Source: JACQCF01 sp043742785 (GTDB lineage: Bacteria; Omnitrophota; Gorgyraeia; Zapsychrales; Fredricksoniimonadaceae). Taken from it: 22,542 nt of DNA. The translations under genes were made by a program, and so were the position numbers. The notes beneath the pieces were generated by a model that saw only the letters and a program-made list of their open reading frames with translations, made no database searches and had not been told where the DNA came from. The stretch covers positions 1 to 22,542 of the forward strand of contig JAYTXU010000079.1 in NCBI GenBank assembly GCA_043742785.1. The letters run 5' to 3'. How positions within the stretch are numbered: the stretch's first letter is position 1; each line of letters starts with the position of its first letter. This document shows positions 14,226-22,290 of this stretch, piece after piece.

Positions 14226-14618
14226 TTAAGTATTTCTTAAAGGAATTAAAGAAACCATCAGCCTTATCGCTTTTTGAATATCTTCAATCGTACAAGGCTT
14301 TGTTAAATAATGATCTGCTTGAAGATCAAAAGTCTTTTGCATATTCTGCACTTCATCATTGGCAGAGATAATAATGGCTGGAACCCACTTAACTGAAGGA
14401 GGAGATTTACGTAAGTGACTTAACACTTCAAATCCATCCATCTTTGGCATCACTAAATCTAAAAGAACAAGATCAGGTTCTTGACTTTGAATTTTCTCCC
14501 AAGCCTCAAGACCATCACGAGCCATGATCACTTGAAACTCAGAAGAAGCCACCTTGCGAGCCATAATTTCAAGCACAGCTGGCTCATCGTCAGCGATTAA
14601 AATCTTAATAGGAAACAT
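14226..14618 (-). CDS. single-domain response regulator (receiver only)
   Basis: The 130-residue protein is one receiver domain: acidic pair D10-D11 (ILIADDEP), phospho-acceptor D54 (LVLLDLVMPKMDGFEVL), switch residue S86 (IIISAND) and K107 (YLTKP). It has no DNA-binding or enzymatic output domain, so it should work as a phosphate shuttle or by binding a partner, as CheY or Spo0F do. It lies 9 bases downstream of the dCMP deaminase stop with AAGG before the ATG. On the same strand, 4.0-4.8 kb upstream, are the Hpt protein and hybrid kinase, which could phosphorylate it. Confidence 0.93.
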   Translation of the reverse strand: MFPIKILIADDEPAVLEIMARKVASSEFQVIMARDGLEAWEKIQSQEPDLVLLDLVMPKMDGFEVLSHLRKSPPSVKWVPAIIISANDEVQNMQKTFDLQADHYLTKPCTIEDIQKAIRLMVSLIPLRNT

Positions 14619-14627
14619 AATGAAACC

Positions 14628-15098
14628 TTACCGTGCTGATGAATATTGCTTTAAATCATAACGAATTTCTTTTTGAGGCATGGCAATTCGCTCAATCGCT
14701 ACTCCTGCTTTTGCAAAGAACGTTTCAGCCATGGTGTCGTGATAATCAGAGAAGATGACTACTCGTTTAATTCCAGCGGTGATTAAAGATTTAGAGCAAG
14801 TGGTGCATGGCATATTGGTGACATAGGCGGTTGCTCCATCCACCGAATTTCCTCGACGAGCTGCTTGAACAAGAGCGTTCATTTCTGCATGTACAGTACG
14901 TACACAATGATTATCCACCATTAAACAGCCGATATCTTCACAATGCTCATCTCCTGGAATAGAGCCATTATAGCCTGTCGAAATAACATTTTTATTCTTA
15001 ACTAATACGCAGCCGCAATGCATGCGCGGGCAGGTAGCCCGCTCTGAGGCTAACATAGCTAATTTTAAAAAATATTCATCCCAATTAGGTCTTTTCAT
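14628..15098 (-). CDS. deoxycytidylate (dCMP) deaminase, ComEB-type
   Basis: The 156-residue protein has the zinc deaminase motifs VRTVHAEMNAL (H70, E72) and MPCTTCSKSLI (C98, C101), as in dCMP deaminases. The region SERATCPRMHCGCVLVKNKN, with TGYNGSIPG and EHCEDIGC, matches the family's nucleotide-binding loop and second metal site. It converts dCMP to dUMP, feeding thymidylate synthesis in the cytoplasm. Length is typical. It starts 13 bases after the aminotransferase stop. No convincing Shine-Dalgarno is seen. Confidence 0.94.
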   Translation of the reverse strand: MKRPNWDEYFLKLAMLASERATCPRMHCGCVLVKNKNVISTGYNGSIPGDEHCEDIGCLMVDNHCVRTVHAEMNALVQAARRGNSVDGATAYVTNMPCTTCSKSLITAGIKRVVIFSDYHDTMAETFFAKAGVAIERIAMPQKEIRYDLKQYSSAR

Positions 15099-15111
15099 AA
15101 ATTTTATTCTA

Positions 15112-16275
15112 CTACAAAATTTGCATCTTCCGAGAAATTCTTTTTATGGCTTCCTTAAAGATTTCCAACTTAGGTAAAAGGCTCAAAATAAGGTACCCTT
15201 CCCTATTAAAATCAAAGAAATACCCTGGATGTACAAGCACGTGCTCTTTTTCTAATAATCCTAAAATAAAATCTTCTTCTGATGAAAGGAAAGGTTCATC
15301 AATAACAGCGTACCAGCCGCCCTCAACAGATAAAACATTAAAATCACTTTTGCGTAAAGTCTCCAAATTAATTTTAACTCGTTCTAAAATTTGCTTCTGA
15401 ATCTTATCAGCTTCCGGCAGCCATTTAACAAGAGCATTTTGAACAGGTGTATTGACCGATAAATAAGTGTCTGCAATAATTTCTAATCGCTCTAGCGCTT
15501 CCTCTGCCATCTCTGGCAGGCCACTCACTGCAATCCAAGATAATTTCATTTGAGGAAGACCTAAAATCTTAGATATTCCACTTAATGTAAAGGTCAAAGC
15601 AGATTTATTTTGCACTAAACTATGAACTATTGTCTTATCCTTTAATGGATAATCCAAAAATACTTCATCAGAAATAATGGCCGCTTTATTCTTAATACAC
15701 TGTTCATTTAAGAAATCCATATCTTCAACGCTCAGATAAGAACAAGTAGGATTATTGGGATTAACCACAATCACAGCACGGGTTTTTGGTGTTACTAAGT
15801 CCTTGAACGCCTCTCTATCGATTTTCCAGCGACGATCATACACTAAGGGATAATAATCAAAATTCACATCATGAAGCTCTAATAAAAATTGAAACAAAGG
15901 ATAGCTGGGCTTAGGGATTAGGACATGATCGCCCGGATTAGTTAAAAGCTTCAATAAAAACGAATACCCTTCCGAAGTGCTGGAAGTTAATACAATATCC
16001 TTAGCTTCCATTCTTAAGCTTCTCTGTGCATAATAACCGACAATGGCTTCCCGTGTCTTTTGCATACCTTTAGATTCTGGCGTATAATTTAAAGTGTTCT
16101 TATCTGATAAACCCTCCAACCATGCCATAGGATAATCAAAACCGCAGCGTGTCGGATTAGACTCAGTTAAATCTAGAATGGGAACGCCTTGAGAAAGCAT
16201 CTTCTCTAAAGCAAGGCTCAAAGGATTATTCTCTAGCGACCAATTAGTACGTCTTGCGAAAGGAAAGGAGTCCAT
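15112..16275 (-). CDS. class I/II PLP-dependent aminotransferase
   Basis: The 387-residue protein has the type I aminotransferase layout: LDLTESNPTRCGFDYP at 34-49 (substrate entry loop), LTSSTSEGYSFLLKLL at 96-111, VVNPNNPT with the pyridine-contacting asparagine at 170-177, ISDEVFLDY at 201-209 with D203, and the Schiff-base lysine K236 in SGISKILGLPQMKLSW. The end is YFDFNREGYLILSLLPK, where many relatives carry an arginine in the final strand for the substrate carboxylate. Here the nearest arginine is in NREG, so the carboxylate anchor may be shifted. Substrate is unknown. It starts 3 bases after the coiled-coil gene stop. Confidence 0.9.
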   Translation of the reverse strand: MDSFPFARRTNWSLENNPLSLALEKMLSQGVPILDLTESNPTRCGFDYPMAWLEGLSDKNTLNYTPESKGMQKTREAIVGYYAQRSLRMEAKDIVLTSSTSEGYSFLLKLLTNPGDHVLIPKPSYPLFQFLLELHDVNFDYYPLVYDRRWKIDREAFKDLVTPKTRAVIVVNPNNPTCSYLSVEDMDFLNEQCIKNKAAIISDEVFLDYPLKDKTIVHSLVQNKSALTFTLSGISKILGLPQMKLSWIAVSGLPEMAEEALERLEIIADTYLSVNTPVQNALVKWLPEADKIQKQILERVKINLETLRKSDFNVLSVEGGWYAVIDEPFLSSEEDFILGLLEKEHVLVHPGYFFDFNREGYLILSLLPKLEIFKEAIKRISRKMQIL

Positions 16276-16278
16276 AGT

Positions 16279-16989
16279 TTAAGAAGAGTCTTGAGAATCT
16301 TTAAGACGGGTTATTTCTAATTCCTTCTGTTTAAACTGTTTCTTTAATTCTTCAAAATCTGACTTTGCCACCCATTGAATATCTTCCTTCTTACGGGACA
16401 GCTCCCTGTTTTGACTCTTTAGTTCTTTTAATTCTTTATTGGTAACATCTAAAGTCGTTTCTAAACTCATCGCCTTTGTATTAGCAACTCTCTTTTCCTC
16501 TTGGGAAGAATCAAATTTCGATTTTAATTCCTGCACTTGCTGCTCTAACCGAATCCGTTGAGAATGTTCTTTCTCCAAATCAGATTCGGTACGTATAATC
16601 TGTGCTTTTAATTCTTTTTCATGAGTTTTAACCTTATCCAAATTAACTTGTTCCTTCTCTCGCCAACTCTTTTCTTGAGAAAGCTTATCCAGTATATCTT
16701 TTTCGTGACCCTTTTGGCTCTCCAATTGCTTTTCCAAATCTCTCTCTCGCATCTTTAATTTTTCAACATCACCTAAGAGACTATTATTCTGTTTCTCCCT
16801 ACGTTCAGAAATAATCTTCCAATCCTTACTAGCCTCTGCTACAGACGCCACTTCAGCTGCCATTTGAGCTCTTGACTCCTTAGTCTTCTTCTTGATCTTT
16901 GCAGGAGATGAATCCGATGAAGGCATGGTGTAAATAATGATTGCTAAGGCAATCAACACAATAAAACCTAAAACAATAATCCAAAACAT
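16279..16989 (-). CDS. membrane-anchored coiled-coil protein, function unknown
   Basis: The frame also has a TTG start at 17004, but the ATG at 16989 has AGGAG five bases upstream, so I use it: 236 residues. It has one N-terminal membrane helix (about 2-21, MFWIIVLGFIVLIALAIIIY), a lysine-rich region, then a long coiled coil from about 50 to the end, very rich in E, K, Q and L with heptad-like spacing (LEKQLESQKGHEKDIL, LEQQVQELKSKF, LETTLDVTNKELKEL). This makes a single-span membrane protein with an extended cytoplasmic or periplasmic rod. I recognise no catalytic motif. Such proteins often act as spacers or scaffolds. The gene sits between the GT-C/TPR protein and the aminotransferase on the same strand. 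Confidence 0.78.
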   Translation of the reverse strand: MFWIIVLGFIVLIALAIIIYTMPSSDSSPAKIKKKTKESRAQMAAEVASVAEASKDWKIISERREKQNNSLLGDVEKLKMRERDLEKQLESQKGHEKDILDKLSQEKSWREKEQVNLDKVKTHEKELKAQIIRTESDLEKEHSQRIRLEQQVQELKSKFDSSQEEKRVANTKAMSLETTLDVTNKELKELKSQNRELSRKKEDIQWVAKSDFEELKKQFKQKELEITRLKDSQDSS

Positions 16990-16994
16990 ACAAT

Positions 16995-16999
16995 CTCCT
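16995..16999 (-). promoter_or_regulatory. Shine-Dalgarno that decides the coiled-coil gene start
   Basis: AGGAG on the minus strand, five bases before the ATG at 16989. It favours this start over the in-frame TTG at 17004. A TATACT at 17028-17023 could be a -10, but no good -35 lies upstream. Confidence 0.6.
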
Positions 17000-17036
17000 A
17001 ACAAAAGTTAATATTAAAAATCAGTATATCATATTC

Positions 17037-18653
17037 CTATTTTTCATTAACAAGACTATTAAGATTGTCACGAGCAGGAATATAGGCAGGATTTATACCA
17101 AGAGCTAATTTAAGAATCCCTTCAGCTTGAATTTTATCCCCTTGATTGATATAACATATAGCCATATTATTAAGAATACTTACATCTTGAGGATCAATTC
17201 TTAACGCTTCTTTATAATAAGACAAAGCTCCTTCAAAATTCCTCTTAATCAAAAGAGATTGAGCTAAATCGCAATTAATTCCTTTAATAAAGCCATCATA
17301 AAACATGCTAGCTTTAAGATTAGTGGATTTTTGCCGATACCCCTTCATGATCTCCAAAGCCCTCTGGTAATGAGGCATAGCTAAATCTTCTTCTTTATTA
17401 GAACGATAGGCATTAGCTAAAAGTAGCTGACCTCTGGCAAAATTGGGCTCAAACTGAACCATTCTTTCAAACAAGGGAATTTCTCCCTTCCAAAAAGAGT
17501 TTTGATAAATACTTTGTAATCCTAGAGCTAAACAAAGAACAATCCCAACAATGACTAATTTCTGAGCAGGAACAAATCTTTGAACAATTAAACCCACGAT
17601 CATAACAATTCCTACCATAGGCAAGTAAAGAAAATGCTCTGCCGTTAAAATAAACGAATACTCATTAACCAAAGGCACAATATTTAAGACGGGGAAAACA
17701 CAAATCATAAACCATGCCACGCCAAAAACAATGTCCCTAGCGTTCATTTGCGCCTTCTTTACAAGCCAAAATAAACCTGCTAACAATGATCCTAAGATAA
17801 CAAATCCAAGACTATTGGCCGCCAAAATATCAGTGTTGCGATAATAATGCAGCCCATACGGCAAGCCAATCAAACGTAAATACATTACAATAGTTCTTGG
17901 GATAGCTAAAATTCTCAAACGCAGTTCACCAGGTGATTGAAGAATATCTTCCAACATATGTGCTCCGGTAATATGAGCTCTTAACCATAGAAATCCTGCT
18001 GTAATCAAGAAAAAACAAGCCCACCATCCATATCTATTTCTCTTTTTTGCATACCAATCCAATAAAACCAATAAAATCGGAACGATAACCACCTGCTCCT
18101 TAGTTAACAGAGCCAAAATAAAACTAAGAATAGCCCAAAGATATTTTTCTTTCTTGTAGGTAAAAAGAACCAACAAAACCAGCATTGTACTCAATAAATT
18201 AGAAATGCCAGCAATGCAAGCAACGGCCTCAGTTTGAACTGGATGAATTAAAAATACCGCGCTTATACTAAAAGCTAGCCAGGAGGAGAAAAGCAAGGAA
18301 GATAATAATGCAAAAACTAATAATCCATTAATAATATGAATGAAAATATTAACAAAATGGAAACCGGCGGGATTAAAACCAAAAAGAACATACTCTAACC
18401 GATAAAAGACTTCTAAAATCGGTCTATAGTAAGAATTAATTCCAACATTAACACCTAGATTACTTGAATTCAGAAAAACACCCCCAAGTTGATCTAAATG
18501 AGCAATGTGGGGGTTTTGAACAATAAAAACAACATCATCATGAACAAAAGGATGATTAATCGCATTAAAGAAAACAAGAAAGGCGATACCAGCCAAACTG
18601 ATCAACAGCCAAGAAATTTTATGCTGCAAATTGTTGCTTAAGTTTGATAGCAT
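17037..18653 (-). CDS. GT-C-type multi-span membrane protein with C-terminal TPR repeats (TMTC-like)
   Basis: From the ATG at 18653 the protein has 538 residues. An in-frame TTG (18686) and ATG (18680) lie further upstream, inside the Hpt gene. The N-terminal two thirds hold about nine or ten hydrophobic segments. The first loop contains HPFVHDD (D39-D40), an acidic pair placed as in GT-C glycosyltransferases that use lipid-linked sugars. The C-terminal 160 or so residues hold TPR units: NAYRSNKEEDLAMPHYQRAL, KRNFEGALSYYKEALRIDP, NMAICYINQGDKIQAEGIL. The same layout (DUF1736 plus TPRs) is seen in TMTC O-mannosyltransferases and their bacterial relatives. It may attach sugars to exported proteins, but this is inferred from layout only. 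The start overlaps the Hpt gene by 35 bases. Confidence 0.82.
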   Translation of the reverse strand: MLSNLSNNLQHKISWLLISLAGIAFLVFFNAINHPFVHDDVVFIVQNPHIAHLDQLGGVFLNSSNLGVNVGINSYYRPILEVFYRLEYVLFGFNPAGFHFVNIFIHIINGLLVFALLSSLLFSSWLAFSISAVFLIHPVQTEAVACIAGISNLLSTMLVLLVLFTYKKEKYLWAILSFILALLTKEQVVIVPILLVLLDWYAKKRNRYGWWACFFLITAGFLWLRAHITGAHMLEDILQSPGELRLRILAIPRTIVMYLRLIGLPYGLHYYRNTDILAANSLGFVILGSLLAGLFWLVKKAQMNARDIVFGVAWFMICVFPVLNIVPLVNEYSFILTAEHFLYLPMVGIVMIVGLIVQRFVPAQKLVIVGIVLCLALGLQSIYQNSFWKGEIPLFERMVQFEPNFARGQLLLANAYRSNKEEDLAMPHYQRALEIMKGYRQKSTNLKASMFYDGFIKGINCDLAQSLLIKRNFEGALSYYKEALRIDPQDVSILNNMAICYINQGDKIQAEGILKLALGINPAYIPARDNLNSLVNEK

Positions 18654-18972
18654 TAACTTTAACTTCTTCAAATTGGCCATCAACAATTTTTAATAAATCT
18701 TCTAAACCAGCAGAATTATTTTCTTTGGCTTGTGCTTCTAGCTGCAGACATGTGGCATAAAGACGTTTAGCTGAAATATTTCCCGATGAACCCTTCATCG
18801 AATGAGCAGCTTCTTTAATTTTATTAAAATCCTTTTTTGCAATACCATCAGCCAAAGCACCACGCTTAATTACAAAATCTTCCTGATAAATATCTAATAA
18901 TTCCAACAAAAGTTCTTTATCATCTTGAACTCTTTCAAGCACATCTGGTAAATCAATAATATCATCGGCCAT
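18619..18972 (-). CDS. Hpt phosphotransfer protein
   Basis: The 117-residue protein is a stand-alone histidine phosphotransfer domain. The phospho-acceptor H57 lies in AAHSMKGSSGNISAKRL, the Hpt signature HSLKGSSxxxG. Before it comes LLELLDIYQEDF, the usual first helix pattern. It should receive a phosphate from the receiver domain of the upstream hybrid kinase and pass it on to another receiver. A strong AAGGGG lies five bases before the ATG at 18972, so expression could be high relative to the kinase. It begins 30 bases after the kinase stop and its 3' end overlaps the GT-C/TPR gene. Confidence 0.93.
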   Translation of the reverse strand: MADDIIDLPDVLERVQDDKELLLELLDIYQEDFVIKRGALADGIAKKDFNKIKEAAHSMKGSSGNISAKRLYATCLQLEAQAKENNSAGLEDLLKIVDGQFEEVKVNAIKLKQQFAA

Positions 18973-19002
18973 AATATCCCCTTCTTCAATTATATATTTT
19001 AT

Positions 19003-20604
19003 TTAATTATTAATTCTCTGTGAGACCAAGGTTACAATCTCATTATATAGCAAACTGCGATCGATAGGTTTAGAAACATATCCATCCATCCCCGACTGTA
19101 AATACCGCTCACGATCACCCGCCATAGCATTGGCCGTCATTGCAATAATAGGAAGATGTAAACCAGTCTGCTTCTCTTCCCGACGAATCACTTGAGTGGC
19201 AGCAACGCCATCTAATATCGGCATCTGATCATCCATAAGAATAACATCAAAAGTTTGTTTATTAAGAATATCTAGAACTTCCTGTCCATTAACAACTGTC
19301 GTGCTCTTCCAGCCAAATTTCTCTAAAATCTTAACTGTAATTTTTTGATTAATCATATTATCTTCAGCTACTAAAATACGTAAATTCTTAACTTCCTCAG
19401 GTAAGGCATTGCTAAGAACTTGATCATTACTGTTTTCTTTAAACTTAGAAGCAACATGCGGTTTATACCCAAAGATAATTGTAAAATGAAATATACTGCC
19501 CTTACCCTCAACACTATCAACCCATATTTGCCCTTTCATCATCTCTACTATCTTCTTGCAAATAGCCAACCCTAAACCTGTCCCCCCATAGCGACGGGCT
19601 GTTGTATTATGAGCTTCTGTAAATACATCGAAGATATTAGCTAAGTTTCCAGATGGAATACCAATCCCCTGATCAATAACCTCAAATTTAACTACACAGT
19701 CTTTATCGGTTATAGCTTCCATCTTAGCATAAACCTCCACCTTGCCCTTATGGGTGAATTTGATCGCATTGCTTACTAAATTCATAAAAACCTGACGCAG
19801 GCGAACGGCATCTCCTATAAGAATACGAGGAATTTGAGGATCAATCGTCCAGAGGATATCAATTTGTTTAGCACGAGCTAAAACAGCTAGACCTTTGCAA
19901 ACATTTTTAACAATATCAGGCACTTGAATTTCCATCTCCTCAATGGTCACCTTGCCAGCTTCTGCACGTGAAAGATCCAAGATATCATTAATAAGACTTA
20001 AAAGATTTTGGGCAGAATCTTTAGCTACAATCAAATTATCTTTCTGCTCCTCAGTCAAGGTTGTATCTAAAGTTAAATCCAACATCCCTAAGACAGCATT
20101 CATTGGAGTTCGAACTTCATGCGACATTTTAGCTAAAAAAACACTTTTTGCATGATTAGCTTCCTCTGCTATTAACTTGGCTTGAACCAATTCCTGTTTC
20201 ACAATCTTCTGTTGAGAAATATCATATAGAATTCCAATAGAACCTATAATTTTACCAGCACTATTTTTAAGCACAGAGATAGAAGCATTCACATCCAAAA
20301 CAGTCCCATCACGGCGAATAACTTGAGTAACAATATCCGCAAGCATTCCTTTCTTTCGAATATCTAAAGAGCGCATACGTTTCCACTCTTCAACCGAGTA
20401 AAGCTCCTGAATCGATTTGTTAAAAAGATCTTTCTTAGACATCCCCAACATTTTCTCAGCCATATGATTCCAAGCCACAATGCGTTCCTGAGAATCCGTT
20501 ACCGTAATGGCCAATGGTGAATTTTCGAAAATAACACGAAACATCTCTTTTTGTTCTAAGAGATCTCCTGCAGACTGAAGTGGAAGATTTTCTTTCTTAA
20601 TCAT
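19003..20604 (-). CDS. soluble PAS hybrid histidine kinase with C-terminal receiver
   Basis: The 533-residue protein has no membrane helix. Domains: PAS at about 20-135 (MFRVIFENSPLAITVTD ... GSIGILYDISQ), HisKA with H162 in KMSHEVRTPMNAVLGMLD, HATPase at about 265-380 with the N box FMNLVSNAIKFT (N279), G1 DQGIGIP (D311) and G2 GTGLGLAICKK at 341-351, and a receiver at 408-530 with acidic E413-D414, phospho-acceptor D458 (ILMDDQMPILDG), T490 and K512 (SKP). All catalytic residues are present, so it should be active and feed the Hpt protein just downstream. The PAS ligand is unknown. Its ATG overlaps the stop of the small membrane protein by 4 bases, suggesting that the input may come from that protein. 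Confidence 0.95.
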   Translation of the reverse strand: MIKKENLPLQSAGDLLEQKEMFRVIFENSPLAITVTDSQERIVAWNHMAEKMLGMSKKDLFNKSIQELYSVEEWKRMRSLDIRKKGMLADIVTQVIRRDGTVLDVNASISVLKNSAGKIIGSIGILYDISQQKIVKQELVQAKLIAEEANHAKSVFLAKMSHEVRTPMNAVLGMLDLTLDTTLTEEQKDNLIVAKDSAQNLLSLINDILDLSRAEAGKVTIEEMEIQVPDIVKNVCKGLAVLARAKQIDILWTIDPQIPRILIGDAVRLRQVFMNLVSNAIKFTHKGKVEVYAKMEAITDKDCVVKFEVIDQGIGIPSGNLANIFDVFTEAHNTTARRYGGTGLGLAICKKIVEMMKGQIWVDSVEGKGSIFHFTIIFGYKPHVASKFKENSNDQVLSNALPEEVKNLRILVAEDNMINQKITVKILEKFGWKSTTVVNGQEVLDILNKQTFDVILMDDQMPILDGVAATQVIRREEKQTGLHLPIIAMTANAMAGDRERYLQSGMDGYVSKPIDRSLLYNEIVTLVSQRINN

Positions 20605-20897
20605 AATTTAGATTTTAATTTAACATTCTTCAATATAACAGCAACGGTCAAAAGACCAATAAGAATTCCTAGAATTGTTAGACAAACTCTAAAAACATCT
20701 AGCCATGCTTGTTGATTAACCGATGGTAGAAGATGCACTAACATCAAAGACAATAAAAATATCGCGAGAGCAATTAAAAATCCACATACTAAAAATAAGA
20801 AAACAGAGAAAAAAGAAGAAATTAAAATCACTAAAACATGATAAAGCCAAATATTCCCTTGAGAAATCTTACTAGCTGCTAAACCAATACGTTTCAT
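20601..20897 (-). CDS. 98-residue membrane protein, probably three helices
   Basis: I do not recognise a named family. After a short polar start (MKRIGLAASKISQGN) there are two adjacent hydrophobic stretches over about 16-60 (LYHVLVILISSFFSVFLF, ALAIFLLSLMLVHLL), a short polar loop (PSVNQQAW), and a third at about 70-90 (TILGILIGLLTVAVIL), ending in a lysine-rich tail (KNVKLKSKL). It overlaps the protease stop upstream and the kinase start downstream by 4 bases each, so the three are likely made in matched amounts. With a soluble kinase on one side and an envelope protease on the other, it could be a membrane anchor or sensor subunit; this is inference from gene order. Confidence 0.8.
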   Translation of the reverse strand: MKRIGLAASKISQGNIWLYHVLVILISSFFSVFLFLVCGFLIALAIFLLSLMLVHLLPSVNQQAWLDVFRVCLTILGILIGLLTVAVILKNVKLKSKL

Positions 20898-21661
20898 AGT
20901 AATGAATGCTTCTGTTTTATTTCTTCTATTTCTTTCTTTATAGCTTCAATTCGATCCTTAATATACGGGTGAGTTCTTAATATCAATGGAACATAGTCCC
21001 CTTTAGAATTCTCTTGTAAAATATCAAACGCTTTTATCATAGCATCTAACTGAAACCCAGCCAAATAGAGATATTTAATTCCTAAACGGTCTGCTTCATA
21101 CTCGTCATGGCGACTATACGCACTCATAGCTAATTGAGCAATAGAGTTTGCCCCCATATTGATCACAGGCGCAATACCAGGAGCTTTAGTCGATAAGACC
21201 TCTCCTAATATTTGACCAATCCAACTGTACCCTAAAGTAGCCTGGAACCTCTTAACGGTGTGCTTAGCTGAACAATGTCCAATTTCATGAGCTAAAACGG
21301 CAGCAATCTGATCATCACTTGTTAATGCTCTAAAAAGACCGGTATAAAAATAAATATACCCCCCTGGAATAGTAAACGCATTAAAATCATTACTTTCAAC
21401 AAGATTAAAATGATAAACATAATCCTGTCTATCCGAGTGGCGTACAACAGTTTGACCAATACGATCAAGCCTTTTTGCTTCCTCTGTTCCAGTAATAATT
21501 TTATTCTTTAAAGACAATTCTTTATGAGCTTGCTGCCCCATGGACACTTCTTGAGAGGTGGGAATAAGAATTACTTCATTACGATTGGTAGCTGGATTAA
21601 AGGTAGAACATCCGCTAAAGAAGAAAATAACACAAAATAAAATCCATCGTTTAATTATCAT
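20894..21661 (-). CDS. M48-family zinc metalloprotease lipoprotein (LoiP/BepA-like)
   Basis: The 255-residue protein has a lipoprotein signal with lipobox FSGC (C18), followed by NPATNRNEVILIPTSQE, typical of the LoiP/BepA-type family start. The active site is HEIGH at 125-129 (H125, E126, H129) in AAVLAHEIGHCSAKH, with the third zinc ligand probably E187 in SRHDEYEADRLG. NAFTIPGGYIYFYTGLF at 94-110 is a conserved block before the site. Such proteases sit in the periplasm on the outer membrane and cut or refold misassembled envelope proteins. It has no BepA-like C-terminal TPR part. It overlaps the HD gene (ATGA) and the small membrane protein gene by 4 bases each. Confidence 0.93.
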   Translation of the reverse strand: MIIKRWILFCVIFFFSGCSTFNPATNRNEVILIPTSQEVSMGQQAHKELSLKNKIITGTEEAKRLDRIGQTVVRHSDRQDYVYHFNLVESNDFNAFTIPGGYIYFYTGLFRALTSDDQIAAVLAHEIGHCSAKHTVKRFQATLGYSWIGQILGEVLSTKAPGIAPVINMGANSIAQLAMSAYSRHDEYEADRLGIKYLYLAGFQLDAMIKAFDILQENSKGDYVPLILRTHPYIKDRIEAIKKEIEEIKQKHSLL

Positions 21662-22290
21662 CGTTCAAATTTAACTACATTCTGCCACCAAGCATGACTA
21701 TCCCATGTAAGAGCAGTCTTCCATAGTTCTTTAGCAGTTTTGGTCTTAAGATGATCTGGCGCTCGTTTAAAAAATGTTTTTGCTACAGGATATCCATTGT
21801 CTACGTATTCTTTAGCTTGAAGAAGACACTCTAGAATATCCGCATCACGCGCAACAATGCTTTCAGGACTTGATTGTTTATTATACGATTGACGCATCTG
21901 GGCTAAATCAGCCTTAACCTTGCTATTTAATTTTTCAATCTGATCACCAAACGCTTTTTGCTCCGCTTGACGAAAATCAATATAGTAGTGACCCATCTTA
22001 TGGAGATCATTAATGCGCGCTTCATGAATATCATTAAAAAGCCCCATAGCCATGACTTGATACGGATTAACTCCCTCACAATGAGCCAAATAATACCCAA
22101 TTAAGGCGCAACGAAAGCAATGCTCTGCCACGGTCTCAGGATTCTCAATACCAGCCACCCACCAGCCGCTTCTTTTGACACGTTTCAATAAACCCGCCTC
22201 CGCAAAAAAGTCGAGAGCAGACTTTGATTGATTTGGTTGAGTCTTTTTCTTAACTCGAGATTTATCTTTTATTTTGACGGATGATTTCAT
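21658..22290 (-). CDS. HD-domain hydrolase (YfbR/YGK1-like 5'-nucleotidase family)
   Basis: From the ATG at 22290 the protein has 210 residues; an ATG at 22311 in the same frame would add seven hydrophobic residues and overlap the upstream gene more. Neither has a Shine-Dalgarno. The core is NPETVAEHCFRCALIGYYLA, with the first metal histidine in AEH, then LFNDIHEARINDLHKMGH and a late acidic ligand in ARDADILECLL. This fits HD hydrolases that dephosphorylate deoxynucleoside monophosphates. The usual HD pair is ND here, with a histidine two residues later (NDIHEAR). The variant may change metal use. A lysine-rich stretch precedes the core. It overlaps the upstream rlmB-like gene and is joined to the protease by ATGA. 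Confidence 0.87.
   Translation of the reverse strand: MKSSVKIKDKSRVKKKTQPNQSKSALDFFAEAGLLKRVKRSGWWVAGIENPETVAEHCFRCALIGYYLAHCEGVNPYQVMAMGLFNDIHEARINDLHKMGHYYIDFRQAEQKAFGDQIEKLNSKVKADLAQMRQSYNKQSSPESIVARDADILECLLQAKEYVDNGYPVAKTFFKRAPDHLKTKTAKELWKTALTWDSHAWWQNVVKFER

Noticed and set aside
17023..17028. TATACT upstream of the coiled-coil gene as a promoter
   Set aside because: The hexamers at 16-18 bases upstream match TTGACA poorly; TTGTTA is 19 bases away. It is possible but not supported well enough to list.
18654..18686. TTG (18686) or ATG (18680) as the start of the GT-C/TPR gene
   Set aside because: No ribosome site precedes either and both lengthen the overlap with the Hpt gene; the ATG at 18653 still leaves a complete first membrane helix. 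The choice is not certain.
18989..18994. TATAAT on the minus strand before the Hpt gene as a promoter
   Set aside because: No -35-like hexamer lies 15-19 bases upstream, there is no TGn extension, and the region is simply AT-rich; the Hpt gene is likely read with the kinase.
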